NCBI RefSeq assembly: GCF_030718205.1
Contig: NZ_JAUZQF010000036.1
Location: 1-64,000, forward strand
From: Nonomuraea turcica
GTDB lineage: Bacteria > Actinomycetota > Actinomycetes > Streptosporangiales > Streptosporangiaceae
Direction: 5' to 3'
DNA length: 64,000 bases
Shown here: piece by piece, positions 15,989 to 24,164 of the stretch
Position numbering within the stretch: the first letter of the stretch is position 1
How the letters are laid out: each line of letters opens with the position of its first letter
The notes under the pieces: generated by a model
Database searches by the model: none
What the model was told of the DNA's origin: nothing
The model's input: the letters and a program-made list of their open reading frames with translations, nothing else
Position numbers and translations under genes: made by a program

Positions 15989-16694
15989 TGCGGGTGCCGA
16001 TGTCCTCGCCTTGGCAGATCGCGCTCATCGCGCCCACCTCGGCGACGTCGAAGACGTGCATGAGGAGGCCCTGCTCGTCAGCGAGGACGAAGGCGCTCTG
16101 GTCCATCACCCGGACCCCGGCCGCCAGCGCCTCCTTGTAGGTGAGGGTGGTGAAGCGTTTGGCGTCGAGGTGGAGGTTCGGATCGCGATCGTAGACGCCG
16201 TCCACGCCGCGCTTGGCGACCAGCAGCGCGTCCGCTTCGAGCTCGAGCGCCCGCTGGACCGCTGGGTAGTCGGTGGTGACGTACGGCTGCCCGATCCCGC
16301 CTGCCAGCAGCACGATCAGGCCGCGCCGCAGGTGGCGGTCGGCGCGTAGCCGGATGAACGGCTCGGCGACGCTCTGCATCGGCACCGCCGTCATCACTCG
16401 CACGTCCGACTCGGATCGTGCGGTCAGGACACCGCGCAGCATCAGCGCGTTCATCACCGTACCGAGCATGCCGATGTTATCGGCCTCGGCGCGTCCGATG
16501 CCCCATCCTTCGGACATCCGGCCTCGGAAGTAGTTTCCGCCGCCGATCACGACGGCGAGTTCCACGCCGAGTGCATGCACAGAGAGCAGCTCGTCCGCGA
16601 GCTGGGCGAGACTCGCCGGATCAGCGCCCCAGCCCGAAGGCCCGGCCAGCGCCTCACCGCTGAGTTTGACTACGACACGTGCATAACGGCCCAC
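15975..16694 (-). CDS. pyrH: UMP kinase
   Basis: 239 residues from the GTG at 16694, which has GGAGG 10 nt upstream. It phosphorylates UMP to UDP with ATP. The amino-acid-kinase fold is clear: VVVKLSGEALAG, VIGGGNYFRG, ADNIGMLGTVMNALMLR, the LLAGGIGQPYVTTDY active-site stretch and AKRGVDGVYDRDP. Bacterial pyrH normally sits in an rpsB-tsf-pyrH-frr operon; here it stands alone between a PIMT-like methyltransferase and an AEC carrier, so it is probably a second copy. No key residue seems missing. Confidence 0.88.
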   Translation of the reverse strand: MGRYARVVVKLSGEALAGPSGWGADPASLAQLADELLSVHALGVELAVVIGGGNYFRGRMSEGWGIGRAEADNIGMLGTVMNALMLRGVLTARSESDVRVMTAVPMQSVAEPFIRLRADRHLRRGLIVLLAGGIGQPYVTTDYPAVQRALELEADALLVAKRGVDGVYDRDPNLHLDAKRFTTLTYKEALAAGVRVMDQSAFVLADEQGLLMHVFDVAEVGAMSAICQGEDIGTRITRD

Positions 16695-16754
16695 GATTCC
16701 CACGCCTCCAGCCGGCCGCACGATCGGCGACCCTGGCAAGGGTAGCCCGCAGGC

Positions 16755-17675
16755 TCAGCCCAGAACCGCGCCGATCGTGGTCATGATGGGGATGGACAGG
16801 ACCGTGGTGATGAGGACGGCGCTGCGGGCCAGGCGCCGGCCCGTGTCGTAGTTCACCGCGTACACGTAGATGTTCTGCGCCGTGGGCAGCGCGGCGAACA
16901 ACGTGGCGGCCAGCAACGCTCTGTCGTCGAGGCCCAGGGCGAAGCGGGCGGTCAGGTACGCGATCGCGGGCTGGACGACGGCTTTCAGCGCGACCACGAG
17001 ACCGATGTCCCAGCCGAGGCCGCCGCTCTTCTCGGTGGGCGCGTGCTGGGAGCCGTACAGGCTGAGGCCGTAGGCGAGCAGGGCGACGGGGATGGCGGCG
17101 CCGCCGAGCAGCTCGATCGGGCGCATGACCGTGACGGGGAGGGAGAGGCCGGTCAGGGCGCAGGCCAGGCCCAGGAGGGAGGCCACCGTGAGGGGGTTGC
17201 GGAACGGGAGCAGGAGGGCCGAGCGGATCGATCTGGCTCCCTTGTCGAGGATCAGGAAGGAGATCGGGGTGATGACGATCAGCTGGAAGAGGAGGATGGG
17301 CGCGACCAGGGCGCCGTCGCCCAGCACGTAGATGGAGATGGGGACGCCGAGGTTGCCGGCGTTGACGTAGGAGGAGGCCAGGGCGCCGATCGTGGCTTCT
17401 CGGCGGTCCCTGCGCCAGAGCAGCTTCGCCACCAGCACGTACGCCAGTTGCACGCACACCACGGCCACGACCTCGGTCAGCAGCACCGGTGACAGGAGCG
17501 TGGCCAGGTCGGCGCGGGAGACCGTGGCGAACATCAGTGCCGGTGTCGCGACGAAGAAGGCCAGCCGGGACAGGACCAGCTCGTCGCTGGCACGCAGTAA
17601 GCCGCCGGCGCCGACGAGGTAGCCGAGCACGGCAACGGACACCAGGGCGGCGAACGCCGCGACAACCCCCGACAC
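16755..17675 (-). CDS. AEC-family (auxin efflux carrier-like) transporter
   Basis: 306 residues with about ten membrane segments in two five-helix repeats. The conserved SYVNAGNLGVPISIYVLGD crossover motif and the matching second-half ATLFAALPTAQNIYVYAVNY motif are present. Bacterial members carry dicarboxylates or small organic anions; the substrate here is unknown. It is divergent from the epimerase gene across a 72-bp gap that holds a small inverted repeat TCCGA-AAA-TCGGA (17688-17700). Confidence 0.88.
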   Translation of the reverse strand: MSGVVAAFAALVSVAVLGYLVGAGGLLRASDELVLSRLAFFVATPALMFATVSRADLATLLSPVLLTEVVAVVCVQLAYVLVAKLLWRRDRREATIGALASSYVNAGNLGVPISIYVLGDGALVAPILLFQLIVITPISFLILDKGARSIRSALLLPFRNPLTVASLLGLACALTGLSLPVTVMRPIELLGGAAIPVALLAYGLSLYGSQHAPTEKSGGLGWDIGLVVALKAVVQPAIAYLTARFALGLDDRALLAATLFAALPTAQNIYVYAVNYDTGRRLARSAVLITTVLSIPIMTTIGAVLG

Positions 17676-17747
17676 GCTGAACTGACCTCCGAAAATCGGA
17701 CGTTAAGGAGCGTATCGGGTTGCTCTGGTGCGGGTTACGCTGCGTCC

Positions 17748-18701
17748 ATGCGTGTAGTGGTCATCGGCGCCAGCGGTCATATCGGCACTTATCTGGTCCC
17801 AAGGCTCGTCGAAGCAGGTCACGACGTGGTCGCGGTGAGCAGGGGCAAGCGGGACCCCTACAGCCCGCACGGGGCGTGGCAGCGGGTCACCACCGTCACG
17901 GCCGACCGGGACGCGGAGGATGCCGATGGGACGTTCGGGCGGCGGATCGTCGAGTTGGAGGGCGACGTCGTCATCGACCTCATCTGCTTCGAGGAGGACA
18001 GCGCGCGGCACCTCGCCGAAGCGCTCCACGGGCGGGTGCGGCAGTTCCTGCACTGCGGGACGATCTGGACGCACGGGCCGAGCGCGCAGGTGCCGACGAC
18101 CGAGGATCGGCCGAAGGCGCCGCTCGGGGACTATGGCCGGAAGAAGGCCGCCATCGAGGCATATCTGCTGGAGCGGGCCCATCGGGATGGCTTCCCCGTG
18201 ACGATCATTCATCCCGGGCACATCACCGGCCCTGGGTGGGTTCCGGTCAATCCTGCCGGAAACGTCAATCCCGCCGTCTTCCAGACGCTGGCGGACGGGG
18301 AAGAGCTGGCGCTGCCGAACTTCGGCCTGGAGACCGTACAGCACGTGCACGCCGATGACGTGGCGCGCATCTTCATGGACGCGATCGCCAATCCGTCCGT
18401 GGCCGTGGGCGAGAGCTTCCACGCGGTCGCCACGAGCGCGCTGACGCTGCGTGGATACGCCGAGGCGGTGGCCGGGTGGTTCGGGCGGGAGGCGCGGCTG
18501 ACGTACCTGCCGTGGGAGCAGTGGCGGGCCACGGTGTCCGAGTTCGACGCGCAGGTCACGCTCGACCACATCTCCTACAGCCCGCACTGCAGCATGGAGA
18601 AGGCCGAGCGGCTGCTGGGCCACCGGCCGCGCTACACGCCGCTCGAGGCCATCTCCGAGGCCGTGAACTGGCTGGCCAGATCGGGCGTCATCAGCACCTG
18701 A
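17748..18701 (+). CDS. NAD-dependent epimerase/dehydratase family protein
   Basis: 317 residues. The Rossmann dinucleotide loop is VVIGASGHIGTYLVPRL at the N-terminus; the YGRKKAAIEAYL segment supplies the catalytic Tyr-xxx-Lys pair; the C-terminal part (ALTLRGYAEAVAGWFGREAR) is substrate-binding. Atypical extended SDR; the reaction is unknown. The MFS gene follows 23 bp downstream and is likely co-transcribed. Confidence 0.85.
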   Translation: MRVVVIGASGHIGTYLVPRLVEAGHDVVAVSRGKRDPYSPHGAWQRVTTVTADRDAEDADGTFGRRIVELEGDVVIDLICFEEDSARHLAEALHGRVRQFLHCGTIWTHGPSAQVPTTEDRPKAPLGDYGRKKAAIEAYLLERAHRDGFPVTIIHPGHITGPGWVPVNPAGNVNPAVFQTLADGEELALPNFGLETVQHVHADDVARIFMDAIANPSVAVGESFHAVATSALTLRGYAEAVAGWFGREARLTYLPWEQWRATVSEFDAQVTLDHISYSPHCSMEKAERLLGHRPRYTPLEAISEAVNWLARSGVIST

Positions 18702-18724
18702 AGCTGACCGGAAGGGGTCCGAGC

Positions 18725-19942
18725 ATGCGGAAGGCCATGGCTCCTCTGCTCGTCACGATTCTCGCCGTCTTCTCCGCGCAGCAGCTGCTCACGCCGGTGC
18801 TGGCGCCGCTGGCGCGAGAGCTGGCGCTGACGGAGACGCAGCTCGGGCTGGTGATCACGATTTCCGCGGCCACCCTGACCGTGGCCAGCCCGATGTGGGG
18901 GCGGGCCATGCGGAGGATGCGGTTGCGTACGGTGTTGCTGAGCGGGCTCGGGCTTGCGGGCGCCGGCCTGATCGGGTTCGCCGTGGCGGTCACTCTCGGG
19001 CTGGAAGAAGTGGTGCCGCCGCCGGTCACGTTCGCCTTGATGATCGCCACTCGTAGCCTTCTGTTCGGCCTCGGGCTTGCCGCGTTGCCTGTCGCCGCCC
19101 TCACCGTGGCGGGGCTCGTCACGACTGGGGAGGCCGATCGGACCAGGGTCACCGGGCTGGTCGGTGCGGCGCAGGGGCTGTCGCTGGTGGTCGGGCCCGC
19201 GGGTGGCGGCGTGCTGGCCGTGGCCTCGCTGCTGCTGCCCCTCTACGTGTCGCCGGTGATCTGCCTGCTGCTGGCGGTCTGGGTGCTGGTGGTCGTACGG
19301 CGTGAGCCTGCCAGAGCGCCCCAAGGAGTCGAGGGTCCCCGGCCGCGGTTGTGGGATGCGCGGTTGTGGCCGTTGTTCGCGATCGGCTTCTGTGTTTTCC
19401 TCTCGCTCGGGCTCGTGCAGGTGATCCTGGGATTCCTGATCGCCGACCGCCTGCATGTGGATCCGCAGGCCACGGCGGGCGGCGTGGGCCTGGCGCTCGC
19501 CGTGGCGGGCATCGTGATCGTCGGCGTGCAGGGAGCGCTCGTGCCGGCGCTGGGGTGGCGGGCGCTCCGGCTGATCCGGGTCGGGGCGCCCATCGCGGTG
19601 GCCGCGTTCGGGCTGCTCGCCGTCGCCCACAGCCTGTGGCTGATCACCGTGGCGTTCGGGCTGCTCGGCGTGGGGCTGGGGCTCGCCATGCCGGGGGTCG
19701 CTGCGGCGCCGGGCCTGCTCGTCGGGCCTGAGGGGCAGAGCTCGATCTCCGGGCTGGTCAACGCCGTCATCGGGTCGACGTTCGTGGTGGGGCCGCTGTT
19801 GTCCACCGCCCTGTACGAGATCAGCCCGGTGGCCCCGGTCCTGGCCGCGTTCGTCGCGGCGACGACGGCCGTGGCACTGGCGTGGTTGTCACCGGCTGCC
19901 CGCCACGCGAAGGCCGCGGCCGAGGCCGTCGCCGCACCGTGA
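18725..19942 (+). CDS. MFS transporter
   Basis: 405 residues with twelve predicted membrane segments. The first loop has the MFS A-like motif in modified form (SPMWGRAMRRMRLRTVLLSG) and helix 5 carries a drug-antiporter-like run (GAAQGLSLVVGPAGGGVLA). Start ATG at 18725 with GGAAGGGG upstream. Probably exports the product or substrate of the co-transcribed epimerase-like protein; this link is inferred from spacing. Confidence 0.88.
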   Translation: MRKAMAPLLVTILAVFSAQQLLTPVLAPLARELALTETQLGLVITISAATLTVASPMWGRAMRRMRLRTVLLSGLGLAGAGLIGFAVAVTLGLEEVVPPPVTFALMIATRSLLFGLGLAALPVAALTVAGLVTTGEADRTRVTGLVGAAQGLSLVVGPAGGGVLAVASLLLPLYVSPVICLLLAVWVLVVVRREPARAPQGVEGPRPRLWDARLWPLFAIGFCVFLSLGLVQVILGFLIADRLHVDPQATAGGVGLALAVAGIVIVGVQGALVPALGWRALRLIRVGAPIAVAAFGLLAVAHSLWLITVAFGLLGVGLGLAMPGVAAAPGLLVGPEGQSSISGLVNAVIGSTFVVGPLLSTALYEISPVAPVLAAFVAATTAVALAWLSPAARHAKAAAEAVAAP

Positions 19943-20013
19943 CCGTCACCCGGTCAGCGCGCCGGACTCCTCGGGCGCTCACGGCGTTCCGAGTCTCATA
20001 TGTCGAGAGCGAT

Positions 20014-20032
20014 CGTCTTATTCAATAAGACG
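20014..20032. promoter_or_regulatory. Perfect AT-rich palindrome before TauE/SafE gene
   Basis: CGTCTTATT-C-AATAAGACG: perfect 9-bp arms around one base, ending 19 bp before the ATG at 20052. Its low GC against the local background makes chance unlikely. The position fits an operator overlapping the promoter. No regulator gene is adjacent, so the factor is unknown. Confidence 0.65.
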
Positions 20033-20051
20033 TCCTCTAGAGTCTCCCGGC

Positions 20052-20819
20052 ATGACACCTTGGGAGATGGCCGCGGTGCTGGCGGCCGGCGTGGCGGGCG
20101 GGGCCATCAACACCGTCGTGGGGTCCGGATCGTTGATCACGTTCCCCACGCTGCTGGCCGTCGGCCTGCCACCGATCACCGCCAACGTCTCCAACAACAT
20201 CGGCCTCGTCTCCGGCGGCTTCACCGGCGTCATGGGCTACCGGCCCGAGCTGAAGGGCCAGCGCGAGCGCCTGCTCAAGCTGGCCCCCGCTTCGGCCATC
20301 GGCTCACTGATCGGCGGCTTCCTGCTGCTCAACCTGCCTGAGAGCAGCTTCAACCTGATCGTGAGCGTGCTGATCGCGATCTCCTGCACGCTGGTCCTGA
20401 TCCAGCCCAGGCTCAGCCGCCTGCTCAACGCGCCGGAGCTCAACCCCGCGTCGAGCTCCGGTGCGCACGGCGGGCCGTGGCTGTGGCTGGGCACGCTGGC
20501 GGCCGGCATGTTCGGCGGCTACTTCGGCGCCGGGCAGGGCATCCTGCTTCTCGGCGTGATGGGCATCCTCCTCGCCGATGACCTGCAGCGGTTGAACGCG
20601 GCGAAGAACGTGCTCGTGCTGCTGGTGAACTCGGTGGCCGCCGTGCTGTATGCGGTGGTGGCCGACGTGGACTGGCTCGCGGTGCTGCTGGTCGCGCTTG
20701 GTTCGATGGCGGGCGGCTTCCTCGGGGCCAGGGTCGGGCGGAGACTGCCACAGCCGGTCCTGCGCGGTGTGATCGTCTGCATCGGCGTCGTGGCGATCGT
20801 GAAACTCCTCACAGACTAG
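20052..20819 (+). CDS. Sulfite exporter TauE/SafE-family membrane protein
   Basis: 255 residues, eight predicted membrane helices in two repeats. Characteristic repeats are GGAINTVVGSGSLITFPTLLAVG in the first half and GYFGAGQGILLLGVMGILL in the second, with the SNNIGLVSGGFTG loop. Members export sulfite, sulfoacetate or related C2 sulfonates across the plasma membrane. No ribosome site is evident in front of the ATG; the message may be leaderless. Control by the palindrome at 20014-20032 is likely. Confidence 0.87.
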   Translation: MTPWEMAAVLAAGVAGGAINTVVGSGSLITFPTLLAVGLPPITANVSNNIGLVSGGFTGVMGYRPELKGQRERLLKLAPASAIGSLIGGFLLLNLPESSFNLIVSVLIAISCTLVLIQPRLSRLLNAPELNPASSSGAHGGPWLWLGTLAAGMFGGYFGAGQGILLLGVMGILLADDLQRLNAAKNVLVLLVNSVAAVLYAVVADVDWLAVLLVALGSMAGGFLGARVGRRLPQPVLRGVIVCIGVVAIVKLLTD

Positions 20820-20835
20820 AGAGCTTGCGGCATAA

Positions 20836-20852
20836 ATGAAAATCGTTACCAT
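20836..20852 (+). promoter_or_regulatory. Zur/Fur-box-like element
   Basis: ATGAAAATCGTTACCAT lies 9 bp before the start of the truncated binding-protein gene. It resembles the actinobacterial Zur box core TGAAAATnATTTTCA, with an imperfect right arm (TTACCA for TTTTCA). If real, the lost operon was a zinc-repressed metal or metallophore uptake system. Identification is by eye only. Confidence 0.45.
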
Positions 20853-20860
20853 TGTCGGCT

Positions 20861-21008
20861 ATGCACCCCGATCGTCGTGCCTTCCTTTCCTCCGCCGCCA
20901 TCGTCCTCGCCGGATGTGCCGTCCCATCTGAATCCGGGACCGTGTCGTCGCAGCCCCGAAGGGGTGGAAGGTTGCGGGCGGCGTTCGCGGGCGGCGGGGC
21001 TCAGGAGA
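20861..21008 (+). pseudogene. 5' remnant of ABC transporter substrate-binding lipoprotein
   Basis: Starts ATG at 20861. The first ~49 codons give a twin-arginine-like lipoprotein signal (PDRRAFLSSAAIVLAGC, lipobox LAGC) and the mature start RRGGRLRAAFAGGGAQES, a typical opening of dipeptide/nickel-type (family 5) solute-binding proteins. After that the family pattern stops and the sequence passes into the TnpB element. About 90% of the gene is missing. It may still be transcribed, giving a useless fragment. Confidence 0.72.
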
Positions 21009-23124
21009 GCGTCTGCGATTCCCTGTATCTACCTGAGTATTTCCGGCAAATCGGGCAGGCGTGGCCGTGGCGGGCTGTCTGCGTACTGTCCCAGGGGGAG
21101 TACGGGGGTGGCCGCGACGCGGTGGAAGCCGGTCCGCTGGTGAGGATCGCGTACAAGCCCTGTACGTCCCGCGGGTGGGCGGGTCGTCTGGGGTGCTTGG
21201 CCCGCCGGACGCTGTCCACCCCTGGTGGGGGGTGGGGCGGGCACCGTGCGCCGGTCGGGCACACGGCTGGACGTCATCGAACTGTTCTTCGGGGTGCGGG
21301 TGGGGCGTTTCGGGGTGGGGCGGTTCTTGGCTCTGTCCCGGGCGGCTGGGCGGGGGTGCAGGTCGGTTCGGGTGCGGCGGGCGCGGCGGGCGGCCCGGGT
21401 CGCCTTGCGAGGGCGGCGGGCGCGGGCCACGTTGCCCTCCACCACCTGCCGGATGGTGCGGGTCCCGGTGGTGCGGTCGGTGCGGGTAGCGTGCTGGCCG
21501 AGCAGGCCGCGCGCGAGGATGCGTTCGGCCGCTGCCCAGTCGCGATCACACGACAGCCCGCACGCCGGACAGAACGCCCATGCCCAGCCCCGCTCGGCGA
21601 GCCGATCCGGGGCCGGACAATGCTGCAGCACCGAGGCGCCGTTACCGCAGCGGGGGCAGTACTTGGAGGTGCCGCGCGCGGGGACGGTGACCACGGCGAT
21701 GCTGTGCTTGGCCGCCAGGTGCCGGATCGCCTCCACGATCTGCCCGCGTACCTGTCCCGACAGCCGTGCGTTCGCGCGTCCTCGGCGTCCGCGTGCTTCC
21801 AGGGTGGCTAGGTTCTCCAGGTAGATGACCGTCGCCGCGGCGGCGAGGGCTTGGTCGAGTGCCCAGCGGGCCGCCGACCAGGCCAGCGCCTTGTTCAGGT
21901 TCCGGATGCGCGCGCACACCCGCTCATGCTCCACCGCGATGACCTCATACGCCGCGGCCAACGCGGGAAAGCGGGGATCGGCGGGCGTCATACCGGCCAG
22001 CAGCCGCTCCTGGTGTTTGCGTTTGGCGGCCAGGTGCTCGCGCTCGGCCCGCAGCCGGTGCAGTTTGGCCGACACGCCGCTCGCGTCGTAGGCCAGCGGC
22101 CGCCCATCGGTGACCACCCGGCCGCCGGCCGTCAGATGCCCGATCGTGCCGGTCAGCAGGGTGTTCAGCCCCCAGTCGAAGCCGCACCCGATCACATGAC
22201 CGGTGGCCGGCGCGAAGCCGATCGGGGTCAGGAACGGCAGATCGACCCGCACCCGGCCCTTGGCCACCCGTAGCGTGGGGGCGCACAGCTTCGCCTCCCT
22301 CGGGACGGTCGGCGGCAGAGCGATCGGTAGCACGTGCCAGGCCCAGTCCCTCCCGGACGCGGGAGAGGCGGTCAGGGGCAGCTTCACCCGCAACCGGGCG
22401 GCGTGCTCGCCGGTCCGCTCCAGGGTGGCCAGTTGCCGGTCGGCCGCGGCCAGCACGATCTGCGCCGCACACGCCGGAGGCCCCTCCAACTCGGTCAGGT
22501 CCGTCGGCAACTGGCCGTCGTGCGCATCGCGGTAGGCGCGGATCTGCCGTGTCCGGTTACGGATCTCCGCCGCGCCTGCCCCTTCCGGCAGCACCGCCCG
22601 CAACGCGGCCCATTCGGCGTCGGTGCGCTTGCCCGGGTCGCGCGGCCAGGTCGCCACGATCGCCGCCACCAGCTCGCGGCGGTGCAGCGCCAGCCGCAGC
22701 AGACGGGCCGCCTGCTCTTGGGCACACCGCAGCATCCGATCACAGACATGCACGCCCGCAGCCGGACTCACGCCCCAGCCCAGCCTGCGGGCTGCCATCC
22801 AGCCCTTGGCCGGCAACGCGCGCCCGTCCAACCCCACCCCAGAGGCCAGGGCATCCAGATCCGCCGCACTCCACCGGGCGGCCACGATCTCGGCGGTCAG
22901 CTCCCGCGCCAGGCCGGTCAGCCAGGCCACCCGCTGGGCCAGCAGCGGCTGCGGGACAAGCTGACCGGTCTGCTCCACGATCGCGCGATGGGCGGTGCAG
23001 GTCGCCGTCGCGGTGAGCTTACTCATGCATCCACCCCGCCCCCGCACACTCCAGCTTTCACCGTCAGTGACCAAAAGACTACCAACAATTGACCCTCTCG
23101 GGTAGAACATGTGAACGATTTGAT
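21009..23124 (-). mobile_element. IS605/IS1341-like element with tnpB only
   Basis: A ~2.1-kb insert lies between two halves of a former ABC operon. It encodes only a TnpB-type protein; there is no TnpA (Y1 transposase) gene and I see no terminal inverted repeats, as expected of this group. The ends are estimated: on the left from the point where binding-protein similarity stops (~21008), on the right from where ATPase similarity begins (~23125). About 100 bp upstream of tnpB (23027-23124) are less GC-rich and would contain the left end and promoter. Confidence 0.7.
21029..23026 (-). CDS. tnpB: TnpB-type RNA-guided nuclease (RuvC, zinc ribbon)
   Basis: 665 residues from the ATG at 23026. All RuvC acidic residues are present: Asp in GCGFDWGLN (~284), Glu in VIYLENL (~402) and Asp in CDRDWAAAERIL (~494). 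The zinc ribbon has two CxxC pairs (YCPRCG and FCPACG). TnpB proteins are transposon-encoded, omega-RNA-guided DNA nucleases that keep or restore the element at its donor site. It is longer than the usual ~400 residues: an N-terminal ~270-residue region precedes RuvC and ~150 basic, low-complexity residues follow the last motif. That tail lies where the omega-RNA is normally encoded. Looks catalytically intact. Confidence 0.85.
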   Translation of the reverse strand: MSKLTATATCTAHRAIVEQTGQLVPQPLLAQRVAWLTGLARELTAEIVAARWSAADLDALASGVGLDGRALPAKGWMAARRLGWGVSPAAGVHVCDRMLRCAQEQAARLLRLALHRRELVAAIVATWPRDPGKRTDAEWAALRAVLPEGAGAAEIRNRTRQIRAYRDAHDGQLPTDLTELEGPPACAAQIVLAAADRQLATLERTGEHAARLRVKLPLTASPASGRDWAWHVLPIALPPTVPREAKLCAPTLRVAKGRVRVDLPFLTPIGFAPATGHVIGCGFDWGLNTLLTGTIGHLTAGGRVVTDGRPLAYDASGVSAKLHRLRAEREHLAAKRKHQERLLAGMTPADPRFPALAAAYEVIAVEHERVCARIRNLNKALAWSAARWALDQALAAAATVIYLENLATLEARGRRGRANARLSGQVRGQIVEAIRHLAAKHSIAVVTVPARGTSKYCPRCGNGASVLQHCPAPDRLAERGWAWAFCPACGLSCDRDWAAAERILARGLLGQHATRTDRTTGTRTIRQVVEGNVARARRPRKATRAARRARRTRTDLHPRPAARDRAKNRPTPKRPTRTPKNSSMTSSRVPDRRTVPAPPPTRGGQRPAGQAPQTTRPPAGRTGLVRDPHQRTGFHRVAATPVLPLGQYADSPPRPRLPDLPEILR

Positions 23125-23527
23125 GCCTATCTCACCCCGACCTGCACGGCCAGAACTGGCCACCGCGCGGCTACGCGGCTCCACCACGCAGGAGGCCACG
23201 GCGCAGGCCGGCAGTCTGCTGGAGCGCGTCGGCCTCGGCGAGCAGACGGCCGGACGCCGCCCGTCGGCGTTGTCGGGCGGCGAGTTGCAGCGCGCCGCGC
23301 TGGCCCGGGCCCTGCTCGCCGGCCCGCGCGTGCTCGTCTGCGACGAGATCACCTCCGGCCTGGACGCGCTCGTCCAGTCCGCCATCCTCGACCTGCTCGA
23401 CGAGCTGCGTCGCGACCTCGGCCTGACGCTGCTGCTCATCAGTCATGACATGGATGTGGTCGCCAGACTGGCGGACCGCGTCGCCACGCTCGACGACGGC
23501 CGGCTCACATGGGACGAAATATCATGA
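23125..23527 (+). pseudogene. 3' remnant of ABC transporter ATPase (Opp/Dpp type)
   Basis: The reading frame keeps the second half of the ATPase: AGSLLERVGL, ABC signature LSGGELQRAALARALLAGP, Walker B VLVCDEITSGLD and switch histidine LLISHDMDVVARLADRV. The Walker A half is gone. It is the last ABC subunit of the operon whose first gene is the remnant at 20861; permeases and the first ATPase half are lost. Its stop overlaps the start of the GNAT gene (ATGA), so that gene was the next member of the operon. Confidence 0.75.
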
Positions 23528-24069
23528 ACCCTTACGTCATCCAGCCCGCGCTGCCCCGCCACCTCGACGGCGCGCGGCAGGTCATGCTGGACACCTTCTA
23601 TCGCGACTTCGGCTACGGCTACCAGCCTCAATGGCATGGGGACGTGATCGACTTGGAGGGCACGTACCTCCTGCCGTGCAGGCACACGCTCCTCGTGGCC
23701 CTGCACGGCGACGAAGTGGTCGGCACCACGGCCGTGCGCGCGCAGGGGCCGAAGAGCCCGCCCCACCCGGAGTGGCTGGCCAGGCTCTACCCGGACGGCA
23801 CGACGGCGCAGCTTTACCGGGTGTACGTGGCCCCGGCCCATCGCCGGCGCGGCCTGGCCCGCGACCTGGTCCGCCAGGCCTGCCGCTTCGTCGCGGAGTG
23901 CGGCGACTACCGGTCGATCTACCTGCACACCGACACCCGGGTGCCGGGGGCGGAGGCGTTCTGGCGCTCGCTGGCCGAGCCGGTCTTCGACGACCGCGAC
24001 GGCGATCCCGAGCATCACCAGACGCTCCATTTCGAGCTTCCACTGCGGCGAGTAGCGGGAGCGGCCTGA
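23524..24069 (+). CDS. GNAT-family N-acetyltransferase
   Basis: 181 residues. Acetyl-CoA binding motif A is VYVAPAHRRRGLARDLVRQA (residues ~102-121), preceded by the VVGTTAVRAQGP strand and followed by a YRSIYLHTDTRVPGAEAFWR segment. Substrate unknown. Start ATG at 23524 overlaps the stop of the truncated ABC ATPase, so it was part of the former uptake operon and may now lack its promoter. Confidence 0.82.
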   Translation: MNPYVIQPALPRHLDGARQVMLDTFYRDFGYGYQPQWHGDVIDLEGTYLLPCRHTLLVALHGDEVVGTTAVRAQGPKSPPHPEWLARLYPDGTTAQLYRVYVAPAHRRRGLARDLVRQACRFVAECGDYRSIYLHTDTRVPGAEAFWRSLAEPVFDDRDGDPEHHQTLHFELPLRRVAGAA

Positions 24070-24164
24070 GCAGCAGCCCGGTCCTTTCGATCCAGCCGGC
24101 ACCACCTCCGGTAGCCTGCGTAGCTTGGTAACGACGGGACTTCCGCGACAGAAGGGACGGGCAC

